Shown: positions 28,933 to 37,261 of the stretch, piece after piece
Numbering within the stretch: the stretch's first letter is position 1
Layout: each line of letters opens with the position of its first letter
DNA from: Rhodoplanes sp963724735
GTDB taxonomy: Bacteria > Pseudomonadota > Alphaproteobacteria > Rhizobiales > Xanthobacteraceae
Length of the DNA: 64,000 bases
Reading direction: 5' to 3'
NCBI GenBank assembly: GCA_963724735.1
Contig: CAVRVX010000004.1
Location: 82,336 to 146,335 of the forward strand
The notes under the pieces: model-generated
Told to the model about the DNA's origin: nothing
Databases searched by the model: none
Seen by the model: the letters and a program-made list of their open reading frames with translations, nothing else
Position numbers and translations under genes: made by a program

Positions 28933-29988
28933 ATGCCAAAAATTGCATTCACGGATCTCTCGATCAGGGCGCTCAAAGAGGGCGTCTACTTCGATACGAA
29001 GACGCCGGCGTTCGGCATTCGCGTGGGCAAGCGCCGACGCACGTGGATCGTACTCAAGGGCGCGCGCAGCACGAAGCTTCGCCTCGGACACTTCCCGGAG
29101 CTCTCGCTCTCCGAAGCTCGTCGTCGCGCGCTCGTAGCGCTCGGTTCACCGCACACGCCTTCGATCGCCCCGCCCTTTCCCGAAGCCCTTGATCAGTTCC
29201 TCGCGCTCGACCGCTGGAAGCCGCGCTCGAAGTATGAGATCGAGCGCACGCTGCGGCGCCATTTCCATTGGCAGAAGACGCTCGACAAGATCACGCACAA
29301 TGACGTCGCCTCTGTCATTGACGGCATACGGGCCAAGCACGAAGCCGCCCATGCGTTGAAGGACATCAAGACGTTCTTCTCGTGGTGCGTCCCGCGTTTC
29401 ATTCGCAATAGCCCGTGCGAAGGACTGAAGGCTCCGGCCCGGTACACTCCGCGCACTCGTCTCCTGAGCGATGACGAGGTCAAGCGGATATGGATCGCCG
29501 CGGTGGAGCTCGGCGGGTACGGCCGCATGGTGCAGCTGCTGATCGCGACCGGGCAGCGCGTGAACCAAATCGTCATCCTGCGGCCGGAATGGATCAACGA
29601 GCATGCGCGCCTGATCTCATTTCCTCCAGCGGCAATGAAATCAAACCGCCGGCACGTTATCCCCTACGGCGACCTGACAGCGAGCCTGCTACACGGCATC
29701 GCAGACCGCCCGACGAGCTGCCAAGGGAAGAAGAAGCAGGAGCTCGATCGCCTCTCAGGCGTGTCGGGCTACGTGCTGCACGACATCCGTCGTTACTTTG
29801 CCTCCACGATGGCGCGGATTGGGGTCAAGCAAGAAGTGACCGAACGCCTGCTAAGTCACCGCAGCGGCATCATTTCCGGCATCGCCGCCGTGTACACGCT
29901 CCACGACTTCATGCCGGAGATGCGACAGGCCGTTGATCTGTATCAAAACCACCTTGCGAATTTGCTCAGAGAATTGAGCGTCGGCTGA
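28933..29988 (+). CDS. Tyrosine-recombinase integrase
   Basis: This 351-residue site-specific integrase has an N-terminal arm-binding domain of the DUF4102 kind (FTDLSIRALKEGVYFDTKTP ... TWIVLKG ... LGHFPELSLSEAR), a core-binding domain about 85-165, and the catalytic domain with Arg209 (ATGQRVNQI), His283-x-x-Arg286 (HDIRR), His309 (LLSHRS) and nucleophile Tyr321. All catalytic residues are present. It starts 134 bases after the tRNA-Gly junction and reads away from it, the normal position for the integrase that made the insertion. ATG 28933 is the first in frame. Confidence 0.92.
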   Translation: MPKIAFTDLSIRALKEGVYFDTKTPAFGIRVGKRRRTWIVLKGARSTKLRLGHFPELSLSEARRRALVALGSPHTPSIAPPFPEALDQFLALDRWKPRSKYEIERTLRRHFHWQKTLDKITHNDVASVIDGIRAKHEAAHALKDIKTFFSWCVPRFIRNSPCEGLKAPARYTPRTRLLSDDEVKRIWIAAVELGGYGRMVQLLIATGQRVNQIVILRPEWINEHARLISFPPAAMKSNRRHVIPYGDLTASLLHGIADRPTSCQGKKKQELDRLSGVSGYVLHDIRRYFASTMARIGVKQEVTERLLSHRSGIISGIAAVYTLHDFMPEMRQAVDLYQNHLANLLRELSVG

Positions 29989-30051
29989 CTTCCCCTCGGC
30001 CGTCTGCAGACGGCTCCAACCCAGGAGCTGCTGCAATGACAGGCAAGGAAG

Positions 30052-30243
30052 TTGCTAACTTTCGTGGAACTCAAGGCGCTCGGCATTCCATACAGCCGCG
30101 CCCACATCTGGCGGTTGATGCATGCGGGAGAGTTTCCTCAATGCTTTAAGCTTGGGAACCACCGCAATTCCCCGCCCGTGTGGTGGCTTCGTGACGTGAT
30201 CGAGTGGCTTGAAGCGAAGGCAACAGCTGGCCGCTTCGAGTAG
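30052..30243 (+). CDS. AlpA/excisionase-like HTH protein
   Basis: This is a protein of about 60 residues with a MerR-like winged helix of the AlpA group: GIPYSRAHIWRLMHAGEFPQ is the recognition-helix region and WWLRDVIEWLEAK closes the domain. Such proteins regulate the integrase or act as directionality factors. The start is uncertain: TTG 30052 sits directly after AAGGAAG, while GTG 30064 has about 12 bases of spacing; an ATG at 30036 is out of frame. It is positioned right behind the integrase. Confidence 0.72.
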   Translation: MLTFVELKALGIPYSRAHIWRLMHAGEFPQCFKLGNHRNSPPVWWLRDVIEWLEAKATAGRFE

Positions 30244-30248
30244 GAGCG

Positions 30249-30269
30249 GGCGGGGGTAGCTCCCCCGCC
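30249..30269 (+). terminator. Stem-loop behind the AlpA-like gene
   Basis: An eight-base GC stem (GGCGGGGG / CCCCCGCC) with loop TAGCT begins six bases past the stop. No T-run follows, so termination strength is uncertain. Confidence 0.45.
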
Positions 30270-30333
30270 TCCTGGGGGCTACGATGCAATTTCAAACAGA
30301 CTAAGCCTGCACTCCGGATGGCACGAGGCATTC

Positions 30334-31401
30334 GTGGAACAAATACTCACTCATCTCAGGGCATTCTCTGACGTTCTTAAACCTTTCGTGATCTTAATCG
30401 CCGTTATATTCCTTGGAATCCTTATCTTCGATCTTTACGCTCAAACAATTACTAAGATACAAGCGTGGCGTCGACGCTCCGGACCAACTTGGCATTGTTC
30501 TTCATGGCAACAAGACAATAGCGGCAACTGGCTGCGACAGCCGATCTTATCAATCGATGGCGCTAAATATATCTTTGACACACCGCAAGAGTACATCGCC
30601 GTATTTCAGGAGTTAGGGCGAAGATGGGGCGATCCAAAGGGCGATATCAAACGCAACATCGAAGAGCTGCATCAGGCCGCTCGCTATCGCGCTACCGTTC
30701 GAGTCGCTGCGGGCTTGCCGCCCGATGTCCCAATCCCCGCTAAACCTGCGGCGCCACAAGAACCGTCACCTATCCCACCGCTCGAAGAAGTGCTTGAAGC
30801 AGCGCACTACGAGCCAGTCGTGCACCGCGCATCGTCGCCGATTGCTCCCCAGACACAACCGCCACCGACCTTAGTACCGCCGACCGCCGCTCCAGCGCCA
30901 TCCGCTTTACAGACGCTGCCCCCGGAGCAAGGCATCGTTCTTAAACTTAAGCGTTCTCAAAAGCAGGGAACATGGGGAACGATTGTCTACATGCTTGATG
31001 CCCGTATTGACGCCTCGGCCGAGATACGGGCTATCATTCTCAAACACCGCCTCGGCGGCCGCGTCATTTACGAAAGCGCAAACAGGCGCAAACGCGAGGA
31101 AGCCGTAAAGGCTCATCTCGAACGATCGCACAATGACACGAGCGTCTTTGCGCCGGCATCCGCGCAGCTTGGTGGCGCGGGCAATGCGCTTTGGCATCTT
31201 GGCCAGGCGGCCGTCAGCGCCACTATAGCCTCGTTTTCGCTTCGCGTTACCGTTGATAGCTTGTTTTCCGGCGTTCACGTTGAGTGCAAAAGCATGGAAG
31301 AACTCCTTGAAGCCGAACAAGCCATCAAGCAAGCCAAAGCAACCCTTGAAGGATACATCGACGAACTCACTACTTTTGATGGGCGGGAGCAGGTCGTTTG
31401 A
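30334..31401 (+). CDS. Membrane-anchored proline-rich protein of the element
   Basis: This 355-residue protein of unknown family is probably the partner of the coupling ATPase downstream. One membrane segment lies near the N-terminus (FVILIAVIFLGILIFDLYA, about residues 18-36), then a region of about 90 residues, then a Pro-rich stretch (about 130-195), then a C-terminal alpha/beta-looking domain (IVLKLKRSQKQGTWGTIVYMLD ...). The start is GTG 30334. Its stop TGA 31399-31401 is in the same frame as coding-like sequence running into the next gene, so the two may once have been one polypeptide or the second start may have been lost. Confidence 0.65.
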   Translation: MEQILTHLRAFSDVLKPFVILIAVIFLGILIFDLYAQTITKIQAWRRRSGPTWHCSSWQQDNSGNWLRQPILSIDGAKYIFDTPQEYIAVFQELGRRWGDPKGDIKRNIEELHQAARYRATVRVAAGLPPDVPIPAKPAAPQEPSPIPPLEEVLEAAHYEPVVHRASSPIAPQTQPPPTLVPPTAAPAPSALQTLPPEQGIVLKLKRSQKQGTWGTIVYMLDARIDASAEIRAIILKHRLGGRVIYESANRRKREEAVKAHLERSHNDTSVFAPASAQLGGAGNALWHLGQAAVSATIASFSLRVTVDSLFSGVHVECKSMEELLEAEQAIKQAKATLEGYIDELTTFDGREQVV

Positions 31402-31548
31402 ATCATCAGGGATAGCGTCTATGTTCCTTTTCTGCGTCGCTTCACCGACGAGCGCGCACACGATCTTGCGGAGACGGTCAATCTGTATAATCGCGTTGTC
31501 GCCGCTCACCGGGCGGGAATTTGGGCCAGAGACGATGCTGTCGAACGG

Positions 31549-33477
31549 GTGAGTGACTTCATCGTCGAGCAGGTCACGAAGCTGGTTGAACTGCCGAATT
31601 GTGTGCCTGTCTGCCAAGCGCTCGACAAATGCCAGCGCGACATGCTCGCGCTAGAAACAGTGATCTTCTCCGAACCGGCCGCTGATTTCTCGAAGCCTCT
31701 CTCGCTTAAAGAGCAGCTAGACCTCAATCGGCACCTCCGCGCGCAAGAGTATTTTCTGGCGCATCAGGATCGCATCTGGCAGCACCTTGTCACCGCACTC
31801 GGCAGTATTTTCTGCGTGATCATAAAGTCGCTGCCTGAGGTAGCAGAAAGCCCCTTTACCGCTCCTCTGGTTTCAGTGCTGCCGAAGCCACATGATCTCG
31901 TCGATCGCATCATCGGAACGCTCTTCACTCCCGAACTCATCGATAACGGCCTCTTCACGTTCGTGCAAAGTCAGATTTACCAAAACGTGTGCCGGTTCTC
32001 GAATGTTCCGACAGACGGCTCATCAAAGAAGCCGCTCGTCACAGCGAGCGAAGCAGACCTGGCTCCCGAGGAGCTCGTGAACACCTACCTCGGTGGCACG
32101 CCATTCCAGCCGCTCTTTCTCACACCTGTCCCCTTTCAGCTACCATCCGAGCAACGCTTTTCCGGCCACTGGATCATCGCCCCGCCCGGTCGCGGCAAGA
32201 CCACACTGCTGCATCAAATGTTCCTCGACGATGTAAAACGCGATGCGTCGATCATCGTCATGGACTTGAAGGGCGATCTAATCAATCCCATCAAGGAACT
32301 ACAGGCCGTCAAGGATCGGCTCATCCTTATCGACCCCGACCCTGATCATCCCCTCGCTCTTAATCCGCTCGACATTCCAAAAACGAATGTCGCCCACACC
32401 GTTTCACTTCTGGAATATATCTTCAGCGCGCTTCTCGAAGCGAAGATGACGGCGCTACAAATGACGCTGTTCCGTTCCGTGTTGCCGGCGTTGGTCGAGG
32501 TCGTGCCGAACGCAACGCTCGAGACCTTCCGGGACATCATCGAGAACGGAACAGGCCGTTATAAGGAATACATTGAGACGCTTTCTCCGGATCTCAAAGA
32601 TTTCTTCTATCGCCACTTCAATTCCAAGACTTATGCGGAGACGCGCACACAGCTCATTTGGCGGCTGCAATTCCTTATGACAAATCCTGTCATCAAGCAG
32701 ATGTTCAGTGCCCTGAAAACAAAGCTCGACATCGGCAAGGAGATGGACGCGGGCAAGATCATTCTGATCGACAACAGCAAGCAAAAGCTCGGCGAGGAGG
32801 GGGCGGAGTTCTTCGGACGTTTCTTCATAGCGCTCGTCCTGGCGGCAGCTCAACAACGCGCTGGCAGGCCGCAAAGCGAGAAATTGCCCTGCTATTTCTA
32901 CATCGACGAATGCCAGAACGTCATTCGCCGCGACGAAAAGATTTCAACCATTCTGGATGAATGCCGAAGCCAAAAGATTGCGATGATCATGGCTCATCAG
33001 CGCAGCGCGCAGATCATCATCCCCAACGTGCTCGATGCCCTTTCGAACTGCGCCGTCCGCATGGCGAACAGCGACGACGAGGCCAAGTACCTTGCCGACA
33101 AGCTCCGGACGTCGCCCGACTTTATGCGGTCCTTACCGCGCGGGACATTCGCCACCTTCGTGCGCGATCTGACCCCCACCGCTCTTGCCCTCAAGATCCC
33201 CTACACTGACCTCTCCACGCTACCCCGCATAACCGCGGCGGAACAGCAGGCGATCAGGGAACGAATGCGCGCGCAGTTTTCGTTCTCGCCTCAGAAACCG
33301 GACATGCGTCCCCCGCAAATTTCGCCCCAGAGACCGGACACGCGTCCTCCTCAAGCACCTGCCCAACCGCCAGCGAGCGCCGCAGCCAAGATCCCCAAGG
33401 CACCTCCGCCGGTTCCCGCGAAAACCGATCCCCACACCGGCGAGCATACCGAACCCGCCACAAAGTGGGGGTCGTAA
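31549..33477 (+). CDS. VirD4/TraD-like type IV coupling ATPase
   Basis: This 642-residue ATPase probably links DNA to a secretion channel. Walker A is GRGKTT at residues 214-219 (context IIAPPGRGKTTLL), Walker B is CYFYIDECQN, and the TraG/TraM-recognition motif region has IAMIMAHQRSAQI. The N-terminal third is unlike VirD4 membrane domains and has no clear transmembrane helix; the preceding membrane protein may supply the anchor. The C-terminus carries Pro-rich repeats (RPDTRPPQAP). The annotated start is GTG 31549, but coding-like sequence in the same frame extends back to the upstream stop at 31401. No relaxase or mating-pair genes are seen nearby. Confidence 0.85.
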   Translation: MSDFIVEQVTKLVELPNCVPVCQALDKCQRDMLALETVIFSEPAADFSKPLSLKEQLDLNRHLRAQEYFLAHQDRIWQHLVTALGSIFCVIIKSLPEVAESPFTAPLVSVLPKPHDLVDRIIGTLFTPELIDNGLFTFVQSQIYQNVCRFSNVPTDGSSKKPLVTASEADLAPEELVNTYLGGTPFQPLFLTPVPFQLPSEQRFSGHWIIAPPGRGKTTLLHQMFLDDVKRDASIIVMDLKGDLINPIKELQAVKDRLILIDPDPDHPLALNPLDIPKTNVAHTVSLLEYIFSALLEAKMTALQMTLFRSVLPALVEVVPNATLETFRDIIENGTGRYKEYIETLSPDLKDFFYRHFNSKTYAETRTQLIWRLQFLMTNPVIKQMFSALKTKLDIGKEMDAGKIILIDNSKQKLGEEGAEFFGRFFIALVLAAAQQRAGRPQSEKLPCYFYIDECQNVIRRDEKISTILDECRSQKIAMIMAHQRSAQIIIPNVLDALSNCAVRMANSDDEAKYLADKLRTSPDFMRSLPRGTFATFVRDLTPTALALKIPYTDLSTLPRITAAEQQAIRERMRAQFSFSPQKPDMRPPQISPQRPDTRPPQAPAQPPASAAAKIPKAPPPVPAKTDPHTGEHTEPATKWGS

Positions 33478-33549
33478 CAATTTTTTAAATTTTTCGCTGT
33501 CGCATAGTGCCGCATAGTTATTCATGGCGGCGCATACCTGCACTATAGC

Positions 33550-33561
33550 TACCGTTTACGG
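33550..33561. promoter_or_regulatory. TACCGTTTACGG box upstream of the replication-relaxation gene
   Basis: The 12-base sequence TACCGTTTACGG lies about 30 bases before the start at 33591 and recurs at 34639-34650 before the next small gene. Both are preceded by TGC-rich AT-containing sequence (TGCACTATAGC / TGCATAGG). The repeated position before genes suggests an operator or promoter element of the integrated element. Confidence 0.55.
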
Positions 33562-33590
33562 CCTTTCTACTCTGCACTATGTGAGCCCGC

Positions 33591-34573
33591 ATGGATGCAG
33601 AAACCTATACGCTACAGCGAAATTCGCGATGGACGCGGGATCCGGTCGTCGACGATGGCAAAACCGTCGTCGCGTACCCGACTGAGCGCGATATCGAGAT
33701 ATTCAAGCTCCTCGCGCGGTACCGCTACCTGCCGAGCGACTACATCCACGCCTTCATCGGGGGCAATGCGAAGGCGCTGACAAGGCGTCTCAATCTTCTC
33801 TCGCGCAAGCCCAATCTCTACTTGGCCCGGCCGCACCAGCAGCGAGAGAGCGCAAGCGCCAACCACCGACCGCTCATCTACGAGCTCGACGAACGCGGCG
33901 TCCGCGTGCTGCGCGAGCGCGGAGCTGCGCCTCCGCCGAAGAGCTACCACCGCAATTTTGCCCACGAACTGATGGTCGCCGAGATCACGGCATCGATCGA
34001 GCTCGGCACGCGGCAGCGCGGCAACGTCCGCCTGATACCGTGGCAGGAAATCCTCTTAAGCGAGCATACGCCCCGCTCGACCCGCGAGTCCGCGAATCCC
34101 GCTTCGATGCCGGTCACGTTTTCGTTGCGCGGCGAGCAGCATACCGTAAACCTGACCGCCGATGCGGAGCCGTTCGGCCTTGAGCGCAGCATCAACCGCG
34201 AGCGCAGCTACCTCTTCTTCCCCGGCATCGAAGCCGACTGCGGCACCGAGCCGCTCGACGCGAGCGACGCGGACCGATCGTCGATTGCCAAGAAGTTCGC
34301 TGCCTACACGGCCATCGCCGAACAAGGCGATTTATCGCTCGCATTTCGGCTTCCCCAACTTTTTCGTCCCGATCATCACAAGCACGAATGCGCGTATGCG
34401 CTCGATGATGCGGTTGCTGGAGAGGATGACCGGTGAGCGGCGGGTCGAAGATGTTTCTCTTCAAGACATTCCCCGCATTCACATCATTCGACCCGCCGCC
34501 GAAAACTGGTGGGCATATGCTAACCGAGCCGTGGCAGCGCGTCGGCCACGCTCCGCTGCTCCTGATTTTGTGA
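33591..34573 (+). pseudogene. Replication-relaxation family protein (two frameshifts)
   Basis: The family accompanies coupling ATPases on mobile elements and has a winged-helix N-terminus. Here the N-terminal part (TERDIEIFKLLARYRYLPSD ... RLNLLSRKP) is open to about 34325; then IYRSHFGFPNFFVPIITST with MRSMMRLLERMTG continues in a second frame, and SGGSKMFLFKTFPAFTSF to HMLTEPWQRVGHAPL in a third, ending TGA 34571-34573. Corrected length is about 325 residues, normal for the family. ATG 33591 is the likely start. Two shifts in 120 bases could be decay or local sequence error. Confidence 0.78.
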
Positions 34574-34638
34574 TCGGTGTGCGATCAATATGCATGGCGT
34601 TTCATAGCTGCACATACCGCTCTGCCATGCTGCATAGG

Positions 34639-34650
34639 TACCGTTTACGG
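34639..34650. promoter_or_regulatory. Second TACCGTTTACGG box
   Basis: Identical 12 bases to 33550-33561, lying about 105 bases before the small gene at 34755. Confidence 0.5.
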
Positions 34651-34754
34651 GCGCTTTATAAGGTATTACATAATGCTCGGTCGCAATCCGCGACTAACCC
34701 GGGCAAGCGCCTCGCAGAAAGCAGCGCTCCCCGACGAAAGGAAGGTGCAGCACC

Positions 34755-34940
34755 ATGTTCGACGAAAAGCTAAGGCGCGCACGACAGCTCATCGAAAAGC
34801 GCGATCAAATCGATGAAGAGCTGCGTGCGCTTTTCGGCGAGTCACCCCAGCCCAAGAGAGGCCGGCGGCGGACGGAAAAGGACACGGTGCCCGGCCTTGA
34901 AAAGGAAAATGGCGCGGCTGCATCGGAGGCCCAGCACTAA
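34755..34940 (+). CDS. Small basic/coiled-coil protein (61 residues)
   Basis: No family recognised. MFDEKLRRARQLIEKRDQID begins a short charged helix, then a basic patch KRGRRRTEK and an acidic/Ala tail. GGAAGG lies about 10 bases before ATG 34755, supporting translation. It follows a TACCGTTTACGG box and is followed by a strong stem-loop, so it looks like a complete small transcription unit; a DNA-binding accessory role is a guess. Confidence 0.6.
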   Translation: MFDEKLRRARQLIEKRDQIDEELRALFGESPQPKRGRRRTEKDTVPGLEKENGAAASEAQH

Positions 34941-34980
34941 TAGGCAGCGTGACGGCGAGGTGACTAGGTCCTAAGTCTGA

Positions 34981-35012
34981 AGGCCGCCGGGTGCAAATAC
35001 ACCCGGCGGCCT
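34981..35012. terminator. Strong stem-loop after the 34755 gene
   Basis: A perfect 13-base stem (AGGCCGCCGGGTG / CACCCGGCGGCCT) with a six-base loop lies 40 bases past the stop. No T-run is evident. Confidence 0.55.
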
Positions 35013-35294
35013 GTAACCTCCACTCGATCGAGGACTTCGCGATCGCGCCAAAGGGCGGCAGAGCTGCAAATCCTGGTGCAAAGAAAGGGAGAAAAGTCAG
35101 GAGGGGCTAGGCGAACGTCCTTGGGCATCGGTTCATGACTTCCCATCATGCATTGCTTGTTAACTGTTTGCGTATACGGCGGAGACGAAGCGGCGTGACC
35201 TTGCCGCTCCTGCAGCGCAAACCTTCGTTTGCGCGTCGCACAAAAGTCGTATTGCACTGCACGAATATCCCGGAGGTCGCTACGGGAGTGAGTG

Positions 35295-35522
35295 ATGGGC
35301 AGCTACAGACGGAATGAGGGTGGAGCCAGGATCATCGCGCGGTGTGCGACCTGTCATGCGAGCGTGTTGTCGCACGTGGCTCGCGACTGGCCAGGCACCG
35401 ATACTGTATGCGCTACATGCGGCATGACGATCTTCAACTCGCCGTTACAGAGTGACTATTTCGATGTGGCAATGAGGATTCCTCGGCGAGGACCGCCCCA
35501 GCGACCTCGCCGTTCTCAATAG
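35295..35522 (+). CDS. Small putative zinc-ribbon protein
   Basis: This 75-residue protein has two CxxC pairs (CATCHASVLSHVA and VCATCGMTIF) about 30 residues apart, the pattern of a zinc ribbon. It begins MGSYRRNEGGARI at ATG 35295, behind GGGAG; GTG 35292 is also in frame. The basic Pro/Arg tail (RGPPQRPRRSQ) would suit nucleic-acid binding. No further context for function. Confidence 0.55.
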   Translation: MGSYRRNEGGARIIARCATCHASVLSHVARDWPGTDTVCATCGMTIFNSPLQSDYFDVAMRIPRRGPPQRPRRSQ

Positions 35523-35552
35523 ATTCGTCGAAATTGGGCGGGGCCTCTTTCG

Positions 35553-35801
35553 TCAGCTTACCAGCGACGCCTCAATGTGCTCGGGAGTCCATGCCGCGTC
35601 TGCTTCGACCGCCCGTACGGCTGTACCGTACAAACGATCGACGAGCACGTGCGTGCAGCACTCGTCGTCGATTTCCGCGACCGCTAGTCGGCTGGAGGGC
35701 ATCCACAGTAAGGTCGCAGCCAGATCGCCCGGCCAAATACGCCATTCCGAGCCGTCTTCGAGCTCGACGATGTGGCTTTCCTCGTGCTTCCTAATGCGCA
35801 T
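35553..35801 (-). CDS. Unknown 82-residue protein
   Basis: The protein starts MRIRKHEESHIVELEDGSEWRIWPGDL and reads as a small beta-rich domain with a balanced coding composition (LAVAEIDDECCTHVLVDRL). I do not recognise the family, and there is no signal peptide. It is on the opposite strand from the zinc-ribbon gene and converges with it (30-base gap). The start ATG 35801 is preceded by AGGGGACT on the minus strand. Confidence 0.6.
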   Translation of the reverse strand: MRIRKHEESHIVELEDGSEWRIWPGDLAATLLWMPSSRLAVAEIDDECCTHVLVDRLYGTAVRAVEADAAWTPEHIEASLVS

Positions 35802-36165
35802 GCAGTCCCCTCTTCGCTGTGGAACGCGAACTCCGGCGGCTCCCTAGGGGTTAAACGAGGCGAGATCGGGGCTCGCTCGTGGCGTTCCTGCGCGTTGTGT
35901 TGTTGAATTTTGAATTAACGTAAACAGCCATTGCGGGGGTTCGTTCCCGCATAGCCGCCAGCGGCGGTCGGGGTCACATCAGGAATGCGAGCAGTCCCGA
36001 CACCAAACATCCGCCCATCAGCAACATCCAGTCGCCAAAATCGAACCCGAGAAGGCGACCGGTCACCAGATTCCCGTACATCACAGTCGCTCGAAGCGTA
36101 TCGCTACATACTGCCCCACAGGCTAAAAGCAACGCGCGAAGGAAATAAAAGTTCCGTCGGGCAGA
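35802..36165. other. Gene-free stretch in the element
   Basis: About 360 bases between two minus-strand small genes. Open frames here lack ribosome sites. It includes a short hairpin GCGGG-N8-CCCGC near 35935 and AT-rich patches (35895-35925) that could hold the promoter of the gene at 35553. No gene is proposed. Confidence 0.5.
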
Positions 36166-36396
36166 CTACTGTCCAAGACTCTCTATTTCCGCGCGGAGCA
36201 AAGTTTGAAGCCGCTCAAGGGCTTCTCGCTGCAATGCCTGCTCATCGCGACCATCCTGCCATGGAACTTCGACGAGGGCCTCAATCAATTCATCCGCGCT
36301 GCCCTGCGCGAGGGCAGCTCCGCTACGAACAAGCGGACGCGCACTGTCGCAGTTTTTGGGATTTGGCTCAAAAACTCTATAAGTCCAAGGCGGCAC
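36166..36396 (-). CDS. Unknown 76-residue acidic protein
   Basis: GTG 36396 has GGAGG eight bases upstream on the minus strand, a very good ribosome site. The C-terminal half is an amphipathic acidic helix (SADELIEALVEVPWQDGRDEQ ...). No known family or membrane segment. It lies 70 bases downstream of a stem-loop that follows the exported-protein pair. Confidence 0.6.
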   Translation of the reverse strand: MPPWTYRVFEPNPKNCDSARPLVRSGAALAQGSADELIEALVEVPWQDGRDEQALQREALERLQTLLRAEIESLGQ

Positions 36397-36463
36397 GTTC
36401 GTTTCCTCCGATGTATTTTCTTAGCCGGCTATAGTATGAGAAAAGTGCGCCGCCAGCAAACAC

Positions 36464-36490
36464 GAGGGCCGAGCTCAAAGTTCGGCCCTC
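36464..36490 (-). terminator. Stem-loop after the exported protein pair
   Basis: A nine-base stem GAGGGCCGA / TCGGCCCTC with a nine-base loop lies 38 bases past the stop of the 36528-37247 gene; on the minus strand it is followed by GTGTTTGC, a weak T tract. Confidence 0.55.
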
Positions 36491-36527
36491 TAACCGTCCA
36501 AAGCGGTTCCCGCGTGCAGCGCGGCCC

Positions 36528-37247
36528 TTAGAACCGAGGAAAGAACGGCACGGGTTTGGGCGCGGCGTTCGCGGGCCGCCTGCGCGGCGTCGGGGGCGGT
36601 CGGGTGATTGCGGCGACCTTGTTCGACGGCGCGCTCGCCTCCGCAAAGAGCGGCGGGATGGGGGTCGGATTGCAGGACGCCGCTGCGGTGCGGATATTCC
36701 GCGCGACGCCGTGGATCGCTTTCGCGAGCTCCTGCGTCTGCAGATTGAGCCTGCCCAATTCGTTTGCCGCGACCGTATAGCGGTTCACGTCGTCCTTCGC
36801 CCTGGTGGAGCGACCGCACGGCGCTAGCTTCTGCCGCATCGCGGAGAGCGATTTCGTGAGCTCGCCGTCGATGCGGGCAAGCGTGGCGGAGAGCGACCGC
36901 GCTTTCGCGGCGGTCGCTTCGAGGGCTGATTGCTCCACGTCTTCGCACACGGTCATCTTGGCGGCGTGCAAACGCGCGAGGTCGGAGGCGACGGACTGCG
37001 CTCTCCCGACCTCCTTTTTGACCTTTCCGTTTGCCGCTTCGACATCCGCGACGGTTCGCGCGGCCTTGTAGAGGTCGATCAGCTCCGCGCCATCGGGTAT
37101 TCGCTCCACGAGCTGCGATAGAGGCGCTGTGGCGCTTTGGGCTGCGATCTGGCGAGGTCGTGGAGGCGTCCAGTCCTCCGGGCTGCCCGGGCTGGCAACG
37201 ATAACGGTCGCGCCAGCCGCGAGCAGTGCGATCAATCGTGCGCGCAC
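36528..37247 (-). CDS. Exported alpha-helical protein with Pro-rich tail
   Basis: This 239-residue protein has an N-terminal signal-like segment (LIALLAAGATVIVASPG), long helical heptad-like stretches between about 55 and 190 with two cysteines (VCEDVEQ, APCGRST) and a Pro/Arg-rich end (PPPTPRRRPANAAPKPVPFFPRF). GTG 37247 is the start. It lies 15 bases downstream of a second exported helical protein, so the two form an operon. No family recognised; in a transferable element they could belong to a cell-surface or channel structure, but nothing in sequence proves it. Confidence 0.65.
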   Translation of the reverse strand: MRARLIALLAAGATVIVASPGSPEDWTPPRPRQIAAQSATAPLSQLVERIPDGAELIDLYKAARTVADVEAANGKVKKEVGRAQSVASDLARLHAAKMTVCEDVEQSALEATAAKARSLSATLARIDGELTKSLSAMRQKLAPCGRSTRAKDDVNRYTVAANELGRLNLQTQELAKAIHGVARNIRTAAASCNPTPIPPLFAEASAPSNKVAAITRPPPTPRRRPANAAPKPVPFFPRF

Positions 37248-37261
37248 GATAACCCCCTCTT

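Noticed and set aside
35931..35955. Hairpin resembling a tRNA T-arm (GCGGG ... GTTCGTT ... CCCGC)
   Set aside because: I considered it as the missing 3' half of the tRNA-Gly, but the loop is eight bases and the acceptor strand GCCCGC with CCA does not follow.
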